The notes below the pieces were generated by a model. The model was not told the origin of the DNA and did not search any database. It saw only the letters and a list, made by a program, of their open reading frames with translations. This document shows positions 1 to 10,865 of a DNA stretch of 64,000 nt, one piece after another; positions within the stretch are counted from its first letter, which is position 1, and each line of letters opens with the position of its first letter. Source of the DNA: Geobacillus thermocatenulatus (GTDB lineage Bacteria > Bacillota > Bacilli > Bacillales > Anoxybacillaceae). A program made the position numbers and the translations under genes. The DNA is taken from the NCBI RefSeq assembly GCF_002217655.1, contig NZ_NEWK01000001.1, positions 878,001 to 942,000 on the forward strand. The letters are read 5' to 3'.

Positions 1-3000
1 GAGGCGCTTGCAGCGAGGGCGAAACAGCTCGGCTATCAAGCGCTCGCGCTCACGGACCGGAATGTGTTGTATGGCGCTATTCCGTTTTACCGGGAATGCA
101 AGCAGAACGGCATTCGCCCGATTATCGGCATGACGGCTGATGTCGCTCTTTCTGGGGAAGAAGCGTTCCCGCTCGTGCTGTTGGCCGCCAATGAAGAGGG
201 GTATCGCCATTTGCTTGAAATCAGCACCATGATGCAAATGGGGGAAACAAAGCATATGGAGGAAGACGCTCTTGTGCGCTTAAGCGGCGGCATCATCGCC
301 ATCACTCCCGGAAGCGAGGGACGGGTCGAATCGCTTGTGGCTGCCGGCGAATGGGAGCGGGCGAAAGAGGCGCTTGGCCGCTATCATCAGCTGTTTCCGG
401 GACGGCTGTATGTCGCCGTTCAGCGCGGCGAGCAAACGCGAGCCCCATATGAAGCCGGGTTGTTGCAGCTGGCGGAGGAAACCGGCGTCCCGATCGTGGC
501 GACGAACGACGTCCGTTACGTGGAGCGCAGCGATGCCGTGGCGTGGCGTTGCTTGCAGGCCATCGGCCGCGGCGCGCTGCTTGCGGACATTGAGGACGAT
601 AACGGCCGCTATTTGGCAGGGCCAGAGGAGATGGCGCGCCGGTTTGCGGACTTGCCGGAGGCGCTCGAGAACAGCCTGGCGATCGCCCATCAATGCGAGC
701 TGCAGATCGAGTTTGGCGGCTGGCGGCTGCCGGCGTATCCTGTTCCGGACGGAGAGACGGCCGACCGTTATTTGCGCCGCTTATCGGAACAAGGGCTCGT
801 CCGACGCGTGCCGTCGGCCGATGAGCGCTACTGGCGTCGGCTTGCGCATGAGCTGGATGTGATTCAGTCGCTTCATTTCAGCGACTATTTTTTGATCGTC
901 GCCGATGTGCTCGCCTACGCCCGCCGGCGCAGCATCTTAACCGGCCCGGGCCGCGGTTCGGCGGCCGGGTCGCTTGTCGCCTACGCATTGTCGATCACCG
1001 ATGTCGATCCGATCAAGTATGGGCTTTTGTTTGAACGGTTTTTAAATCCGGAGCGGGCGTCGGTGCCGGATATTGACTTGGATTTTCCTGATGACCGGCG
1101 CGAAGAAGTGATTCGCTATGTGGCGGATAAATACGGGCGCGACCGCGTTGCGCAAATCATTACGTTCGGCACGTTCGGCGCCAAAGCGGCGCTGCGCGAG
1201 ACGGCCAAAGCGCTTGGCGTCCCTGGGCGGGAGGCGGAACAGGTCGTGGTGCTCTTGCCGAGCAAACAAAGTGTGACGCTCCGCCAATGGCATGCCGAGT
1301 CCGCCGCTTTTCGGCGCGCGGTGGCAGCGGTTCCGCAAGGGAGAGAGTGGCTGGATGTTGCCCAAAAACTGGAAGGGCTGCCGCGCCATACGTCGATCCA
1401 CGCTGCTGGTGTCATCATCAGCCCGGAGCCGCTCGTTCGCTTCGTGCCGCTGCAGCCCAGCCATGGCGAATGGCCGCTGACGCAATACGCGATGGGGGCG
1501 CTTGAAGCGCTTGGATTGCTGAAAATGGATTTTCTCGGTTTGCGCACGCTCACGTTGATCGAGCAGATCGTGCGCTTGATCGAGCGGCAGACAGGAAAGC
1601 CGTTTGACGTCCGCATGCTGCCGCTTGATGATGAAAAAACGTACGCGCTGCTTGGCGCTGGAGATACAAACGGCATTTTTCAGCTGGAATCAAGCGGGAT
1701 GAAGCGCGTGCTCGCCGAGCTGCGGCCGACCGAGTTTGAAGATGTCGTCGCCGTCAATGCGTTATATCGGCCGGGTCCGATGCAAATGATCCCCGTTTAC
1801 ATCCGGCGCAAGCGCGGCGAGGAGCCGATTGAATACATCCATCCTGACCTTGCGCCGATTTTAGCGCCGACATACGGGGTATTGATCTATCAAGAGCAAA
1901 TTATGCAAATCGCCGCCCGGCTTGCCGGATTTTCGCTCGGACAAGCGGACGTGCTTCGCCGGGCGGTGGCGAAAAAAGAAAAAGCGCTGCTTGCCAAGCA
2001 GCGTCAGACGTTTGTCGCCGGCTGCGTGGCGAACGGCTATCCGAAAGCAGTCGCCGAGGAACTGTACCGACACATCGTCCGCTTTGCCGATTACGGCTTC
2101 AACCGCAGCCACGCGGTCAGCTATGCGCTGTTGTCGTATGCGATGGCGTATATGAAAGCTCATTACCCGCTTTGTTTTTATGCGGTCATGCTCACCAATG
2201 CCTCCGGCGACCGAGAAAAAGCGGCGGTGTACTATTGGGAGGCGGCGCGAAAAGGGATCAACGTCCTTTTGCCGTCGGTGAACAAAAGCGGTTTTCGCTC
2301 TTTTGTGGAGGGGAGCGCCATTCGCCTTGGGCTCGCGATGGTGAAGCAAGTCGGCTCGGCGGCGAAGCTGATTGTCGAGGAGCGGAAAGCGAACGGACCG
2401 TTTGCCGACTTCTTTGATTTCGCTGCTCGCTTGCTGCCAAAAGGGCTCGGGCGCCCGGCGCTCGAGGCGCTCATTTCCGTTGGGGCGTTTGACGAGTTCG
2501 GTGCAGATCGGGCTTCGCTTCTTGCCAGCATTGACATTGCGATCGAACATGCGCAATGGGTTCAGGCGCTGCAAGCCGGAGGGCTGTCGTTAAAACCGAA
2601 ATATGCTGCCGCACATTCGTGGCCTTTGTCCGAACGGCGGCGGCGGGAAGCGGAGTTTCTTGGCTTCGCCGTCACCCCGCATCCGGCGGCGGTGTGCCGC
2701 CCGTTGCTGCAAGCGGCGGGGGCGGTGTATGCTGCTGATGTACATGGATCGTCAACTGTGGTCGGGGGAGCGGTCGTCCGCATACGGAAAACGAGGACAA
2801 AGCAGGGAGAAGAAATGGCGTTTTTCACCGTCGGCGATGAGAGCGGGGAATTGGAGGCGGTGGCGTTTCCAAACGTTTACCGCCGCGCGGCGGGCGTATT
2901 GAAGGAAGGGCAGTTTGTATTGCTTGCCGGAACGATTGAGATGCGCGGCGGACGGCGCCAGCTCATCATACGCCGAGCCGAACGATTGGGGGCGTCGGCG

Positions 3001-3213
3001 CTGTATATCGACGCCAGCCGCCAAGACAAGGCGCGTCTTGCCGCGCTGAAGCCGCTGTTGGAACGACACCAAGGCCATACTCCGGTGTATTTGTACGATG
3101 AAGCGAATCGGAAGCTTCTCCGTCTTCCCGAGCGGTATGCGGCCGATCTCACCGCGCCGCTTATCGATGAATTGCTTTCCTTGTTCGGCTCTGGTCGCGT
3201 AGCCGTCAAGTAA
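1..3213 (+). CDS. dnaE: DNA polymerase III alpha subunit DnaE, 5' end missing
   Basis: Replicative C-family DNA polymerase; in Bacillaceae it works beside PolC, extending primers mainly on the lagging strand. The reading frame is open from base 1 and the first residues (LTDRNVLYGA) already lie inside the N-terminal PHP domain, so roughly 30 codons and the true start are upstream of the window; the ATG at 64 is not the start. The polymerase core is clear: GPGRGSAAGSLVAY, then PDIDLDFPDDRR with the catalytic aspartates, and YRPGPM further on. A C-terminal OB-fold (VVGGAVVRIRKTRTKQGEEM) follows. This combination separates DnaE from PolC, which carries an inserted exonuclease. About 1070 residues are present, near the usual length. 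It is followed after 50 bp by a GntR regulator with its own operator. Confidence 0.97.
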   Translation, partial: EALAARAKQLGYQALALTDRNVLYGAIPFYRECKQNGIRPIIGMTADVALSGEEAFPLVLLAANEEGYRHLLEISTMMQMGETKHMEEDALVRLSGGIIAITPGSEGRVESLVAAGEWERAKEALGRYHQLFPGRLYVAVQRGEQTRAPYEAGLLQLAEETGVPIVATNDVRYVERSDAVAWRCLQAIGRGALLADIEDDNGRYLAGPEEMARRFADLPEALENSLAIAHQCELQIEFGGWRLPAYPVPDGETADRYLRRLSEQGLVRRVPSADERYWRRLAHELDVIQSLHFSDYFLIVADVLAYARRRSILTGPGRGSAAGSLVAYALSITDVDPIKYGLLFERFLNPERASVPDIDLDFPDDRREEVIRYVADKYGRDRVAQIITFGTFGAKAALRETAKALGVPGREAEQVVVLLPSKQSVTLRQWHAESAAFRRAVAAVPQGREWLDVAQKLEGLPRHTSIHAAGVIISPEPLVRFVPLQPSHGEWPLTQYAMGALEALGLLKMDFLGLRTLTLIEQIVRLIERQTGKPFDVRMLPLDDEKTYALLGAGDTNGIFQLESSGMKRVLAELRPTEFEDVVAVNALYRPGPMQMIPVYIRRKRGEEPIEYIHPDLAPILAPTYGVLIYQEQIMQIAARLAGFSLGQADVLRRAVAKKEKALLAKQRQTFVAGCVANGYPKAVAEELYRHIVRFADYGFNRSHAVSYALLSYAMAYMKAHYPLCFYAVMLTNASGDREKAAVYYWEAARKGINVLLPSVNKSGFRSFVEGSAIRLGLAMVKQVGSAAKLIVEERKANGPFADFFDFAARLLPKGLGRPALEALISVGAFDEFGADRASLLASIDIAIEHAQWVQALQAGGLSLKPKYAAAHSWPLSERRRREAEFLGFAVTPHPAAVCRPLLQAAGAVYAADVHGSSTVVGGAVVRIRKTRTKQGEEMAFFTVGDESGELEAVAFPNVYRRAAGVLKEGQFVLLAGTIEMRGGRRQLIIRRAERLGASALYIDASRQDKARLAALKPLLERHQGHTPVYLYDEANRKLLRLPERYAADLTAPLIDELLSLFGSGRVAVK

Positions 3214-3266
3214 GTCAAGTCGCACTTTACTATTTTCTTATTTTGTTATATCGTATAACCATTAGG

Positions 3267-3277
3267 TGGTCAGACCA
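3267..3277. promoter_or_regulatory. GntR/FadR-type operator palindrome
   Basis: TGGTCAGACCA is a perfect inverted repeat and fits the TGGTC-N-GACCA type of site bound by the FadR subfamily of GntR regulators. It overlaps the AGGTGG ribosome-binding sequence (3264-3269) of the GntR gene that starts at 3278, which suggests autoregulation. Confidence 0.65.
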
Positions 3278-3934
3278 GTGAAGGAAGCGAAGGAGAGGGG
3301 TCATGGCATCAAAGAGGAGAACGTGTATGCCGAGACGTTGAAACATATCCACCGCATGATGGCGGAAGACAACCTAGCCCCTGGCGACAAGCTGCCGTCG
3401 GAGCGCGAGCTGGCCGAACGGCTCGGCGTCGGGCGTTCATCGGTGCGCGAGGCGTTGCGGGCGCTTGAATTTCTCGGCTTGATTGAAACGCGGCGCGGCG
3501 AGGGGAGGTATAGGCGTGAGGTCGGCAGCCACCAGCTGATCGACCTGTTGGCGATGTTTTTGTTGGAAAATGAACGGGCGAAGGCCGATTTGGCGGAAAC
3601 AAAGCGGCTCATCGAACGTTTGTTGCTTGAACTGGCGTGCCGGCGCCGGAGCGCAGAGGACGTAAACGAGCTGAAAAAAATCGTTCGCCAAAAACCGATC
3701 GATTTCGCGCGGTTTTTCGAGACGGTGGTGGAAGCGGCTGGAAATGTTTTGCTCGCCCGCATTTGGCGGGTGCTGTCGGGGTTTGCCGCTTCGTTTGCGC
3801 CCGAGCCGCCCCTTGCCGACGCCGGCTATGAACAGCTGCTCGCCGCGTTGGAAAGGCAAGATCCGGCAGAGGCTGCCGCCGTCTGGGAGGCGAACGGCCT
3901 TCGCCGTTGTCGAAACGGGCCGGACATCGTTTGA
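3278..3934 (+). CDS. GntR-family (FadR subfamily) transcriptional regulator
   Basis: DNA-binding regulator of unknown ligand. The N-terminal winged helix is complete: NLAPGDKLPSERELAERLGVGRSSVREALRALEFLGLIETRRGEG (about residues 33-77, split by the usual SERELA and SVREALR signatures). The C-terminal half aligns with the all-helical FCD domain (DFARFFETVVEAAGN), but the histidines and aspartate that bind metal in FCD proteins are replaced (FF where FH is usual, no late HL motif), so ligand sensing is probably different or lost. I chose GTG 3278 because AGGTGG lies 8 bases upstream; GTG 3266 would lie within the operator. The gene sits just before accDA, and Bacillus relatives keep a similar regulator there, so a role in acyl or acetate metabolism is possible but only inferred from position. 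Confidence 0.85.
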   Translation: MKEAKERGHGIKEENVYAETLKHIHRMMAEDNLAPGDKLPSERELAERLGVGRSSVREALRALEFLGLIETRRGEGRYRREVGSHQLIDLLAMFLLENERAKADLAETKRLIERLLLELACRRRSAEDVNELKKIVRQKPIDFARFFETVVEAAGNVLLARIWRVLSGFAASFAPEPPLADAGYEQLLAALERQDPAEAAAVWEANGLRRCRNGPDIV

Positions 3935-3959
3935 CAAACAATGATGTCCATTTTCGATA
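3931..3959 (+). promoter_or_regulatory. Candidate sigma-A promoter of accDA
   Basis: A consensus -35 TTGACA overlaps the stop codon of the GntR gene; 17 bases later is a weak -10 (TCGATA). accD starts 41 bases after the -10. The -35 is strong, the -10 is not. Confidence 0.45.
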
Positions 3960-3999
3960 AAGTAGTAGAGAGGCGAAAACGCAAAGGAGGGGCTCCCTC

Positions 4000-4872
4000 G
4001 TGTGGAAAGACTTGTTTGTGAAAAAGAAAAAGTATGCACCGCTGCCCTCAGAACAAGCGAGGCATGAAGTGCCGGAAGGCGTGATGACGAAATGTCCGCA
4101 ATGCAAGAAAATTATGTATACAAAAGAGTTGATCAAAAACTTGCGTGTTTGCCTAAGTTGCGGCTACCATCATCCGATGCCGGCGCGTGAACGGATTGCA
4201 AGCCTTCTTGATGACGGCAGCTTCCGCGAGTATGACGCCGATATGATCTCGGTCAATCCGCTCGGCTTTCCGGGCTACATCGAAAAACTGGAAGAAGACC
4301 GGCGCAAGTCAGGGTTGAACGAGGCGGTCGTCACCGGGGAAGGGGCGCTTTATGGCCATCCGCTCGTCATTGCTGTCATGGATTCATCGTTTCGCATGGG
4401 CAGCATGGGCTCGGTCGTTGGCGAAAAAATCACCCGCGCCGTCGAACGGGCGCGCGAACAGCAGATGCCGTTTCTCATTTTCACCGCTTCCGGCGGCGCC
4501 CGCATGCAGGAAGGGGTGTTGAGCCTCATGCAAATGGCGAAAACAAGCGCGGCGCTCAAACGGTTCAGCAACGACGGCGGCTTGTTCATCTCCGTCATGA
4601 CCCACCCGACGACCGGCGGTGTATCGGCGAGTTTCGCCTCGCTTGGGGATTATAACTTTGCCGAGCCGGGGGCGCTCATTGGTTTTGCCGGCCGCCGCGT
4701 CATCGAGCAGACGGTGCGGGAAGAGCTGCCGGACGATTTCCAGACGGCGGAGTTTTTGTTGAAGCACGGGCAGCTTGATGCCGTCATTCACCGCCACGAG
4801 CTGAAAGAAACGCTTGCGGTCGTCTTGGATCTTCATCAAAAAGGAGGGGAAGAGGGATGGTGGCGGAATTAG
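4000..4872 (+). CDS. accD: Acetyl-CoA carboxylase carboxyltransferase subunit beta
   Basis: Beta half of the carboxyltransferase that moves CO2 from carboxybiotin to acetyl-CoA, giving malonyl-CoA for fatty acid synthesis; it forms an alpha2beta2 tetramer with AccA. The N-terminal zinc ribbon has Cys32-x2-Cys35 and Cys51-x2-Cys54. The crotonase-like core carries [19 protein letters not shown] and [12 protein letters not shown]. At 290 residues it matches the family. GTG start with AAAGGAGG 9 bases upstream. Its 3' end overlaps accA by 16 bases, indicating translational coupling of the two subunits. The biotin carboxylase and carrier genes are not in the window, as is normal in Bacillus. Confidence 0.97.
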   Translation: MWKDLFVKKKKYAPLPSEQARHEVPEGVMTKCPQCKKIMYTKELIKNLRVCLSCGYHHPMPARERIASLLDDGSFREYDADMISVNPLGFPGYIEKLEEDRRKSGLNEAVVTGEGALYGHPLVIAVMDSSFRMGSMGSVVGEKITRAVERAREQQMPFLIFTASGGARMQEGVLSLMQMAKTSAALKRFSNDGGLFISVMTHPTTGGVSASFASLGDYNFAEPGALIGFAGRRVIEQTVREELPDDFQTAEFLLKHGQLDAVIHRHELKETLAVVLDLHQKGGEEGWWRN

Positions 4873-5834
4873 AATTCGAAAAGCCGCTTGTTGAGCTGCG
4901 CCGCAAAATTCAAGAGTTGAAAGAGTTCATGAAAACGGCGGACGTCGATTTATCGGCGGAAATCGAAAAGCTTGAGGCGCGCCTCGCCAAGCTGGAAAAC
5001 GAGATTTATGCGAATTTGACGCCGTGGGACCGCGTGCAAATCGCCCGCCACCCGCAGCGGCCGACGACGCTCGATTACATCGAGCGGTTGTTTACGAACT
5101 TTCTTGAGTGCCACGGCGACCGCTGCTTTGGCGATGATGAGGCGATCGTCGGCGGCATCGCCAAATACGACGGGCTCCCCGTGACGGTCATCGGCCACCA
5201 ACGCGGCAAAGATACGAAAGAAAACTTGCGCCGCAACTTTGGCATGCCGCATCCGGAAGGATACCGGAAGGCGCTGCGGCTCATGAAGCAGGCAGAAAAG
5301 TTTTCGCGGCCGATCATCTGCTTTATCGACACGAAAGGTGCCTACCCGGGCAAAGCGGCCGAAGAGCGCGGGCAAAGCGAGGCGATCGCCCGCAACTTGT
5401 TTGAAATGGCTGGGATCACGGTGCCTATCGTCTGCATCGTCATCGGAGAGGGCGGAAGCGGCGGGGCGCTTGCCCTTGGCGTCGGCAATCATATCCATAT
5501 GCTTGAAAACTCGACGTACTCGGTCATCTCGCCGGAAGGGGCGGCGGCGATTTTGTGGAAAGACGCCTCATTGGCGCAGCGGGCGGCGGAAACGATGAAA
5601 ATCACCGCTCATGACTTAAAGGCGCTCGGCGTCATCGATGAAATCATTCCAGAAGTCAAAGGCGGCGCTCACCGCAACGCCGACGAGCAGGCAAAAGAAA
5701 TTGACCGCGTGCTGCGCCGTTCGCTCAAACAGCTGTTGGCGCTTGACGGCGAAGAGCTCGTCCGGCAGCGCTATGAAAAATTTAAACAAATGGGCCAAGT
5801 GTCGTTTTTGCCGGAAACGATTCGGGCAAGATAA
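4857..5834 (+). CDS. accA: Acetyl-CoA carboxylase carboxyltransferase subunit alpha
   Basis: Alpha half of the carboxyltransferase. Its 325 residues equal the B. subtilis length. The N-terminal helical region ([12 protein letters not shown]) precedes a crotonase fold that contains [32 protein letters not shown] and [16 protein letters not shown], the glycine-rich turns that build the acyl-CoA oxyanion site. ATG 4857 lies inside the end of accD and follows AAAGGAGGGG. A hairpin without a strong T-run follows, then pfkA. Confidence 0.97.
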   Translation: MVAELEFEKPLVELRRKIQELKEFMKTADVDLSAEIEKLEARLAKLENEIYANLTPWDRVQIARHPQRPTTLDYIERLFTNFLECHGDRCFGDDEAIVGGIAKYDGLPVTVIGHQRGKDTKENLRRNFGMPHPEGYRKALRLMKQAEKFSRPIICFIDTKGAYPGKAAEERGQSEAIARNLFEMAGITVPIVCIVIGEGGSGGALALGVGNHIHMLENSTYSVISPEGAAAILWKDASLAQRAAETMKITAHDLKALGVIDEIIPEVKGGAHRNADEQAKEIDRVLRRSLKQLLALDGEELVRQRYEKFKQMGQVSFLPETIRAR

Positions 5835-5838
5835 GGAA

Positions 5839-5866
5839 AAAGCTGTCTCCTTCGCGGGACAGCTTT
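5839..5866 (+). terminator. Hairpin after accA
   Basis: AAAGCTGTC pairs with GACAGCTTT around a short loop. Only TTTG follows, so termination is probably partial and accDA may read into pfkA. Confidence 0.5.
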
Positions 5867-5896
5867 GTTCTATTGTGAAAAAATCCACTTTTGTAA

Positions 5897-6973
<1,077 letters not shown>

Positions 6974-7000
6974 TTCCCGAGGGGAAAGGAAGAAGAAGTG

Positions 7001-8764
7001 ATGAAGCGGAAAACGAAAATCGTCTGTACGATCGGGCCGGCAAGCGAGAGCGTAGACAAGCTCGTGCAATTGATCGAAGCGGGGATGAACGTGGCGCGTC
7101 TCAACTTTTCGCACGGAGATCATGAGGAACACGGGCGGCGCATCGCCAACATTCGCGAGGCGGCGAGGCGGACGGGCCAAACGATCGCCATTTTGCTCGA
7201 TACGAAAGGTCCGGAAATCCGCACGCACAATATGGAGAACGGCGCCATCGAACTGAAGGAAGGGGCAAAGCTCATCATTTCGATGAGCGAAGTGCTCGGC
7301 ACGCCGGAAAAAATTTCTGTCACCTATCCGGGGCTGATCGATGATGTGTCCGTTGGTTCGAAAATTTTGCTGGACGATGGGTTGATCGGCCTTGAAGTCA
7401 ACGCGGTCGACAAGCAAGCTGGAGAAATTGTCACGACCGTCTTAAACAGCGGTGTGCTCAAAAACAAAAAAGGGGTCAATGTCCCCGGCGTGCGTGTCAA
7501 TTTGCCGGGCATCACCGAGAAGGACCGAGCCGATATTTTATTTGGCATCCGCCAAGGCATCGACTTCATCGCCGCCTCGTTTGTGCGTCGGGCGTCTGAT
7601 GTGCTCGAAATCCGCGAGTTGCTCGAGGCGAATGACGCCTTACATATCCAAATTATCGCGAAAATTGAAAATGAAGAAGGCGTCGCCAACATCGATGAAA
7701 TTTTGGAAGCCGCCGATGGCCTCATGGTGGCGCGCGGCGACCTTGGCGTTGAGATTCCGGCTGAGGAAGTGCCTCTCATTCAAAAAATGCTCATTAAAAA
7801 GTGCAACATGCTTGGCAAGCCGGTCATCACGGCGACGCAAATGCTCGACTCGATGCAGCGCAATCCGCGGCCAACGCGGGCTGAGGCGAGCGATGTCGCC
7901 AACGCCATTTTTGACGGCACCGACGCCGTCATGCTTTCCGGAGAAACCGCAGCCGGCCAGTATCCGGTCGAAGCGGTAAGGACGATGCACCAAATCGCGC
8001 TCCGCACCGAGCAGGCGTTGGAGCATCGCGACATTTTGTCCCAGCGCACGAAAGAGAGCCGAACGACGATCACCGATGCCATCGGCCAATCGGTCGCCCA
8101 CACAGCGCTCAATTTGGATGTCGCGGCGATCGTGACGCCGACGGTGAGCGGAAAAACGCCGCAGATGGTGGCGAAATACCGCCCGAAAGCCCCGATCATC
8201 GCGGTGACATCAAACGAAGCGGTCTCGCGGCGGCTGGCGCTCATTTGGGGCGTGTATACGAAAGAAGCACCGCATGTCAATACAACCGATGAAATGCTCG
8301 ATGTGGCGGTCGACGCGGCGGTGCGCTCCGGCTTGGTGAAGCACGGCGACTTGGTCGTCATCACGGCCGGCGTGCCGGTCGGCGAAACGGGATCGACGAA
8401 CTTAATGAAAGTGCACGTCATCAGCGATCTTCTCGCCAAAGGGCAAGGCATCGGCCGAAAGTCGGCATTCGGCAAGGCGGTCGTCGCCAAAACGGCGGAA
8501 GAGGCACGGAAAAAAATGGTTGAGGGTGGCATTTTAGTCACCATCAGCACGGATGCCGATATGATGCCGGCGATCGAAAAAGCGGCGGCGATCATCACCG
8601 AGGAAGGCGGGTTGACGAGCCATGCGGCGGTCGTCGGCTTAAGCCTTGGCATTCCGGTCGTCGTCGGGGTGGAAAATGCCACAAGCTTGTTTAAAGATGG
8701 GCAAGAGATCACGGTCGATGGCGGCTTTGGCGCCGTCTACCGCGGTCATGCGAGCGTGTTGTAA
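7001..8764 (+). CDS. pyk: Pyruvate kinase with C-terminal PEP-utilising domain
   Basis: Last glycolytic step, PEP plus ADP to pyruvate plus ATP, in the cytosol. The barrel includes [43 protein letters not shown] and [11 protein letters not shown], and the K+/substrate motif TATQMLDSM. After the usual C-domain comes about 110 extra residues ending [16 protein letters not shown], the extra C-terminal sequence known from bacilli, which resembles the phosphohistidine domain of PEP-utilising enzymes; 587 residues in total agrees with the G. stearothermophilus protein. Start ATG 7001 (a GTG sits directly before it at 6998), with AAAGGAAGAAG upstream. Confidence 0.97.
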   Translation: MKRKTKIVCTIGPASESVDKLVQLIEAGMNVARLNFSHGDHEEHGRRIANIREAARRTGQTIAILLDTKGPEIRTHNMENGAIELKEGAKLIISMSEVLGTPEKISVTYPGLIDDVSVGSKILLDDGLIGLEVNAVDKQAGEIVTTVLNSGVLKNKKGVNVPGVRVNLPGITEKDRADILFGIRQGIDFIAASFVRRASDVLEIRELLEANDALHIQIIAKIENEEGVANIDEILEAADGLMVARGDLGVEIPAEEVPLIQKMLIKKCNMLGKPVITATQMLDSMQRNPRPTRAEASDVANAIFDGTDAVMLSGETAAGQYPVEAVRTMHQIALRTEQALEHRDILSQRTKESRTTITDAIGQSVAHTALNLDVAAIVTPTVSGKTPQMVAKYRPKAPIIAVTSNEAVSRRLALIWGVYTKEAPHVNTTDEMLDVAVDAAVRSGLVKHGDLVVITAGVPVGETGSTNLMKVHVISDLLAKGQGIGRKSAFGKAVVAKTAEEARKKMVEGGILVTISTDADMMPAIEKAAAIITEEGGLTSHAAVVGLSLGIPVVVGVENATSLFKDGQEITVDGGFGAVYRGHASVL

Positions 8765-8783
8765 CGGACGTTGCAGCAAAACA

Positions 8784-8813
8784 GGGTGTCCCAAACGCAG
8801 CGGGACACCCTTT
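8784..8813 (+). terminator. Terminator after pyk
   Basis: GGGTGTCCC pairs with GGGACACCC across a 9-base loop, followed by TTTCG. The same 9-bp stem recurs in the dispersed repeats at 28011, 35364 and 50277. Confidence 0.75.
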
Positions 8814-8906
8814 CGCATCGTCCTATAGACCCATGAAACATCTTTGTGAAACGAAAGATTGTATTCCTATTATAGAAAACCGAGCTTGTGAGACAGCTCC
8901 CTTCGA

Positions 8907-10025
8907 TTACGTGGTCGGCTTGCCGATAATAAAGCGCCAAAGATCACGAAACACATTGGCGCTATGGAGCGTGCGGATGATGACAAGCGCGACGGGGCCG
9001 GCAATCAAGCCGAGAAACCCGAGCAGCTTGAAGCCGACGAACAAGGCGATGAGCGTCGCGAGCGGATCGAGGCCGATTGTTGAAGAAAGCACCTTCGGCT
9101 CCATGATTTGCCGTTGGACGAGGACGACGACATACAGCACACCCAATCCGATGGCAAACGGAATGTCGCCGCTCACGGCGGTGTAAATGATCCAAGGGAC
9201 AAAGACAATTCCTGTTCCCAAATATGGCAAAAGATCGACGAATCCGATGATCAAGGCGATCGTAATGGCGTAATCGACGCGCAAAATAAGCAAGCCGATC
9301 AACACGATGACCGTCGTAATCGAAATGAGCGTCGCCTGCGCTTTGATAAAGCCAAACAGCGCCCGCTTTAAATCAAGAAACACCGTTTTTCCGCTTGTGC
9401 GGGCTTTCGTCGGCAGCCATTGCTGCGCCATGCGCACGAGACGCCGCCAGTCTTTGCTGATGAAAAACGTCGCCAACAGTGAAAAAATAAACACGGTCGC
9501 GGCATTCGGCAGCCAGGCGAGAAGTTGCGGAATGTTTTGCAGGATGCTCTGGACAAATTCACCAACCGTCGTCCCCATTTTTTTTCCGACGGCTTGAATG
9601 TTTTGCATAATCGTATCCTGTTGGGTGGCGCTTAAACTTTTAAACATCCCGGCCAAATCTTTGTAAATCGGGATGATTTGGTCGGCGACGAACGTCTCCA
9701 TGTACGTGATCAATGCTTGAAATTTTTCCGGCACGACGCGGGCTAAATATTGCGTTCCCGAAACGATTTCGGCAACAAGAAGCGTGACCAAGCCGGCGAC
9801 CGCGGCAAACAACATGATGAGCGTGACGCTGACCGCGAGCCAGCGCGGCATTTTCGCTTTCCGCTCCAAAGCATCGACGAGCGGGTTGATGATCATCGCG
9901 ATGAAAAAGGCGATGATGAACGGATACGTCACCGTCGCGATGTAGTACGCAGCGATGGCGCCGAGCGCGACAGCGGCGATGACAAGAAAAAAGCGCAAAA
10001 AGCGATCAACATAAACTCGGGACAA
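8907..10025 (-). CDS. ytvI: AI-2E family membrane protein, sporulation-associated YtvI
   Basis: Polytopic membrane protein of the AI-2E/PerM (UPF0118) family, 372 residues with about seven hydrophobic segments: two near the N-terminus (FFLVIAAVALGAIAAYYIA, LAVSVTLIMLFAAVAGLV), a soluble middle, then a cluster in the C-terminal half ending LLGFLGLIAGPVALVIIRT. B. subtilis YtvI is annotated as a sporulation membrane protein; the transported substrate is unknown. Start TTG 10025 follows GGAGGTG by 6 bases. It runs opposite to its neighbours, between pyk and ytwI; the small fxsA gene found here in B. subtilis is absent. Confidence 0.9.
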   Translation of the reverse strand: MSRVYVDRFLRFFLVIAAVALGAIAAYYIATVTYPFIIAFFIAMIINPLVDALERKAKMPRWLAVSVTLIMLFAAVAGLVTLLVAEIVSGTQYLARVVPEKFQALITYMETFVADQIIPIYKDLAGMFKSLSATQQDTIMQNIQAVGKKMGTTVGEFVQSILQNIPQLLAWLPNAATVFIFSLLATFFISKDWRRLVRMAQQWLPTKARTSGKTVFLDLKRALFGFIKAQATLISITTVIVLIGLLILRVDYAITIALIIGFVDLLPYLGTGIVFVPWIIYTAVSGDIPFAIGLGVLYVVVLVQRQIMEPKVLSSTIGLDPLATLIALFVGFKLLGFLGLIAGPVALVIIRTLHSANVFRDLWRFIIGKPTT

Positions 10026-10118
10026 TGTTTCACCTCCAACGACGTTCTATATTGATATATTACACGTTTTTTTACGGGGAAGCAAAAAGACAAGTTTCAT
10101 AGGAAAGGACGGACGACC

Positions 10119-10574
10119 GTGAACGAACCGGTGTTGTTTTTATTGTTGTTGCTTGGGCTCGGCTTTTTGGCGAAAAACAAGTCGCTGATTGTTGCCGTCG
10201 TTGTGCTGTTGGCCATCAAACTTGTCGGCTTGGATCAAAAAGTGCTGCCGATCATTCAGTCCAAAGGGATCAACTGGGGAGTGACGGTCATTACGATCGC
10301 CGTGCTCGCTCCCATCGCCTCTGGGGAGATCGGCTTTCGGCAGCTTGTCGGCTCTCTGCAGTCGTTGTCGGCTTGGGTGGCGCTTGCATCTGGCATTTTT
10401 GTCGCCTTGATCGCCAAAAATGGAGTAACGCTCCTTGCCCATGACCCGCATATGACAGCGGCGCTTGTGCTCGGAACCATCCTCGCGGTTTCGCTGTTTC
10501 ATGGGGTGGCGGTTGGTCCATTGATCGGCGCTGGCATTGCCTATACGGTCATCAAAATGGTAGAATATTTTTGA
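10119..10574 (+). CDS. ytwI: DUF441 family membrane protein YtwI
   Basis: Small integral membrane protein, 151 residues, with four or five hydrophobic helices (PVLFLLLLLGLGFLAK, LIVAVVVLLAIKLVGL, WGVTVITIAVLAPIA, LVLGTILAVSLFHGVAV). The family (UPF0756/DUF441) has no established function. GTG start at 10119; AGGAAAGG lies 13 bases upstream, so translation may be weak. It is followed by the citZ promoter. Confidence 0.88.
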   Translation: MNEPVLFLLLLLGLGFLAKNKSLIVAVVVLLAIKLVGLDQKVLPIIQSKGINWGVTVITIAVLAPIASGEIGFRQLVGSLQSLSAWVALASGIFVALIAKNGVTLLAHDPHMTAALVLGTILAVSLFHGVAVGPLIGAGIAYTVIKMVEYF

Positions 10575-10661
10575 TCATCAGGCGGTGTGTGGGATCCTCC
10601 GTTTTGAGATGAATTAATTTCCATTTTATTCCTTATCATCATTTCTTTTGACGTGTGACAG

Positions 10662-10690
10662 CTGACAAAAGTCTGATAATTGTTTATAAT
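10662..10690 (+). promoter_or_regulatory. Sigma-A promoter of citZ
   Basis: CTGACA and TATAAT separated by exactly 17 bases, 176 bases before the citZ start codon. The leader between them contains a candidate cre site. Confidence 0.75.
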
Positions 10691-10760
10691 AATAAACGTG
10701 AGTGAGTTTTCGGCCAAGCATTGTACAGCTGTTGCGACGGGGCGGTTGTCGCCGGCGTGA

Positions 10761-10774
10761 TGTAAGCACTTTCG
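10761..10774. promoter_or_regulatory. Candidate CcpA cre site in the citZ leader
   Basis: TGTAAGCACTTTCG fits the catabolite-response consensus (TGWAANCGNTTNCA) with two mismatches. It lies about 65 bases downstream of the predicted start of transcription, where CcpA would act as a roadblock. B. subtilis citZ is known to be repressed by glucose through CcpA. Confidence 0.5.
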
Positions 10775-10865
10775 CGCGCATTTGTTTTTGCCTCCATTTC
10801 GAGCAAGCGCTCATCGGCCATCGGTCGTGATGGCCGGAACTTATGAAGAGAAGGGGAGATTGAAC

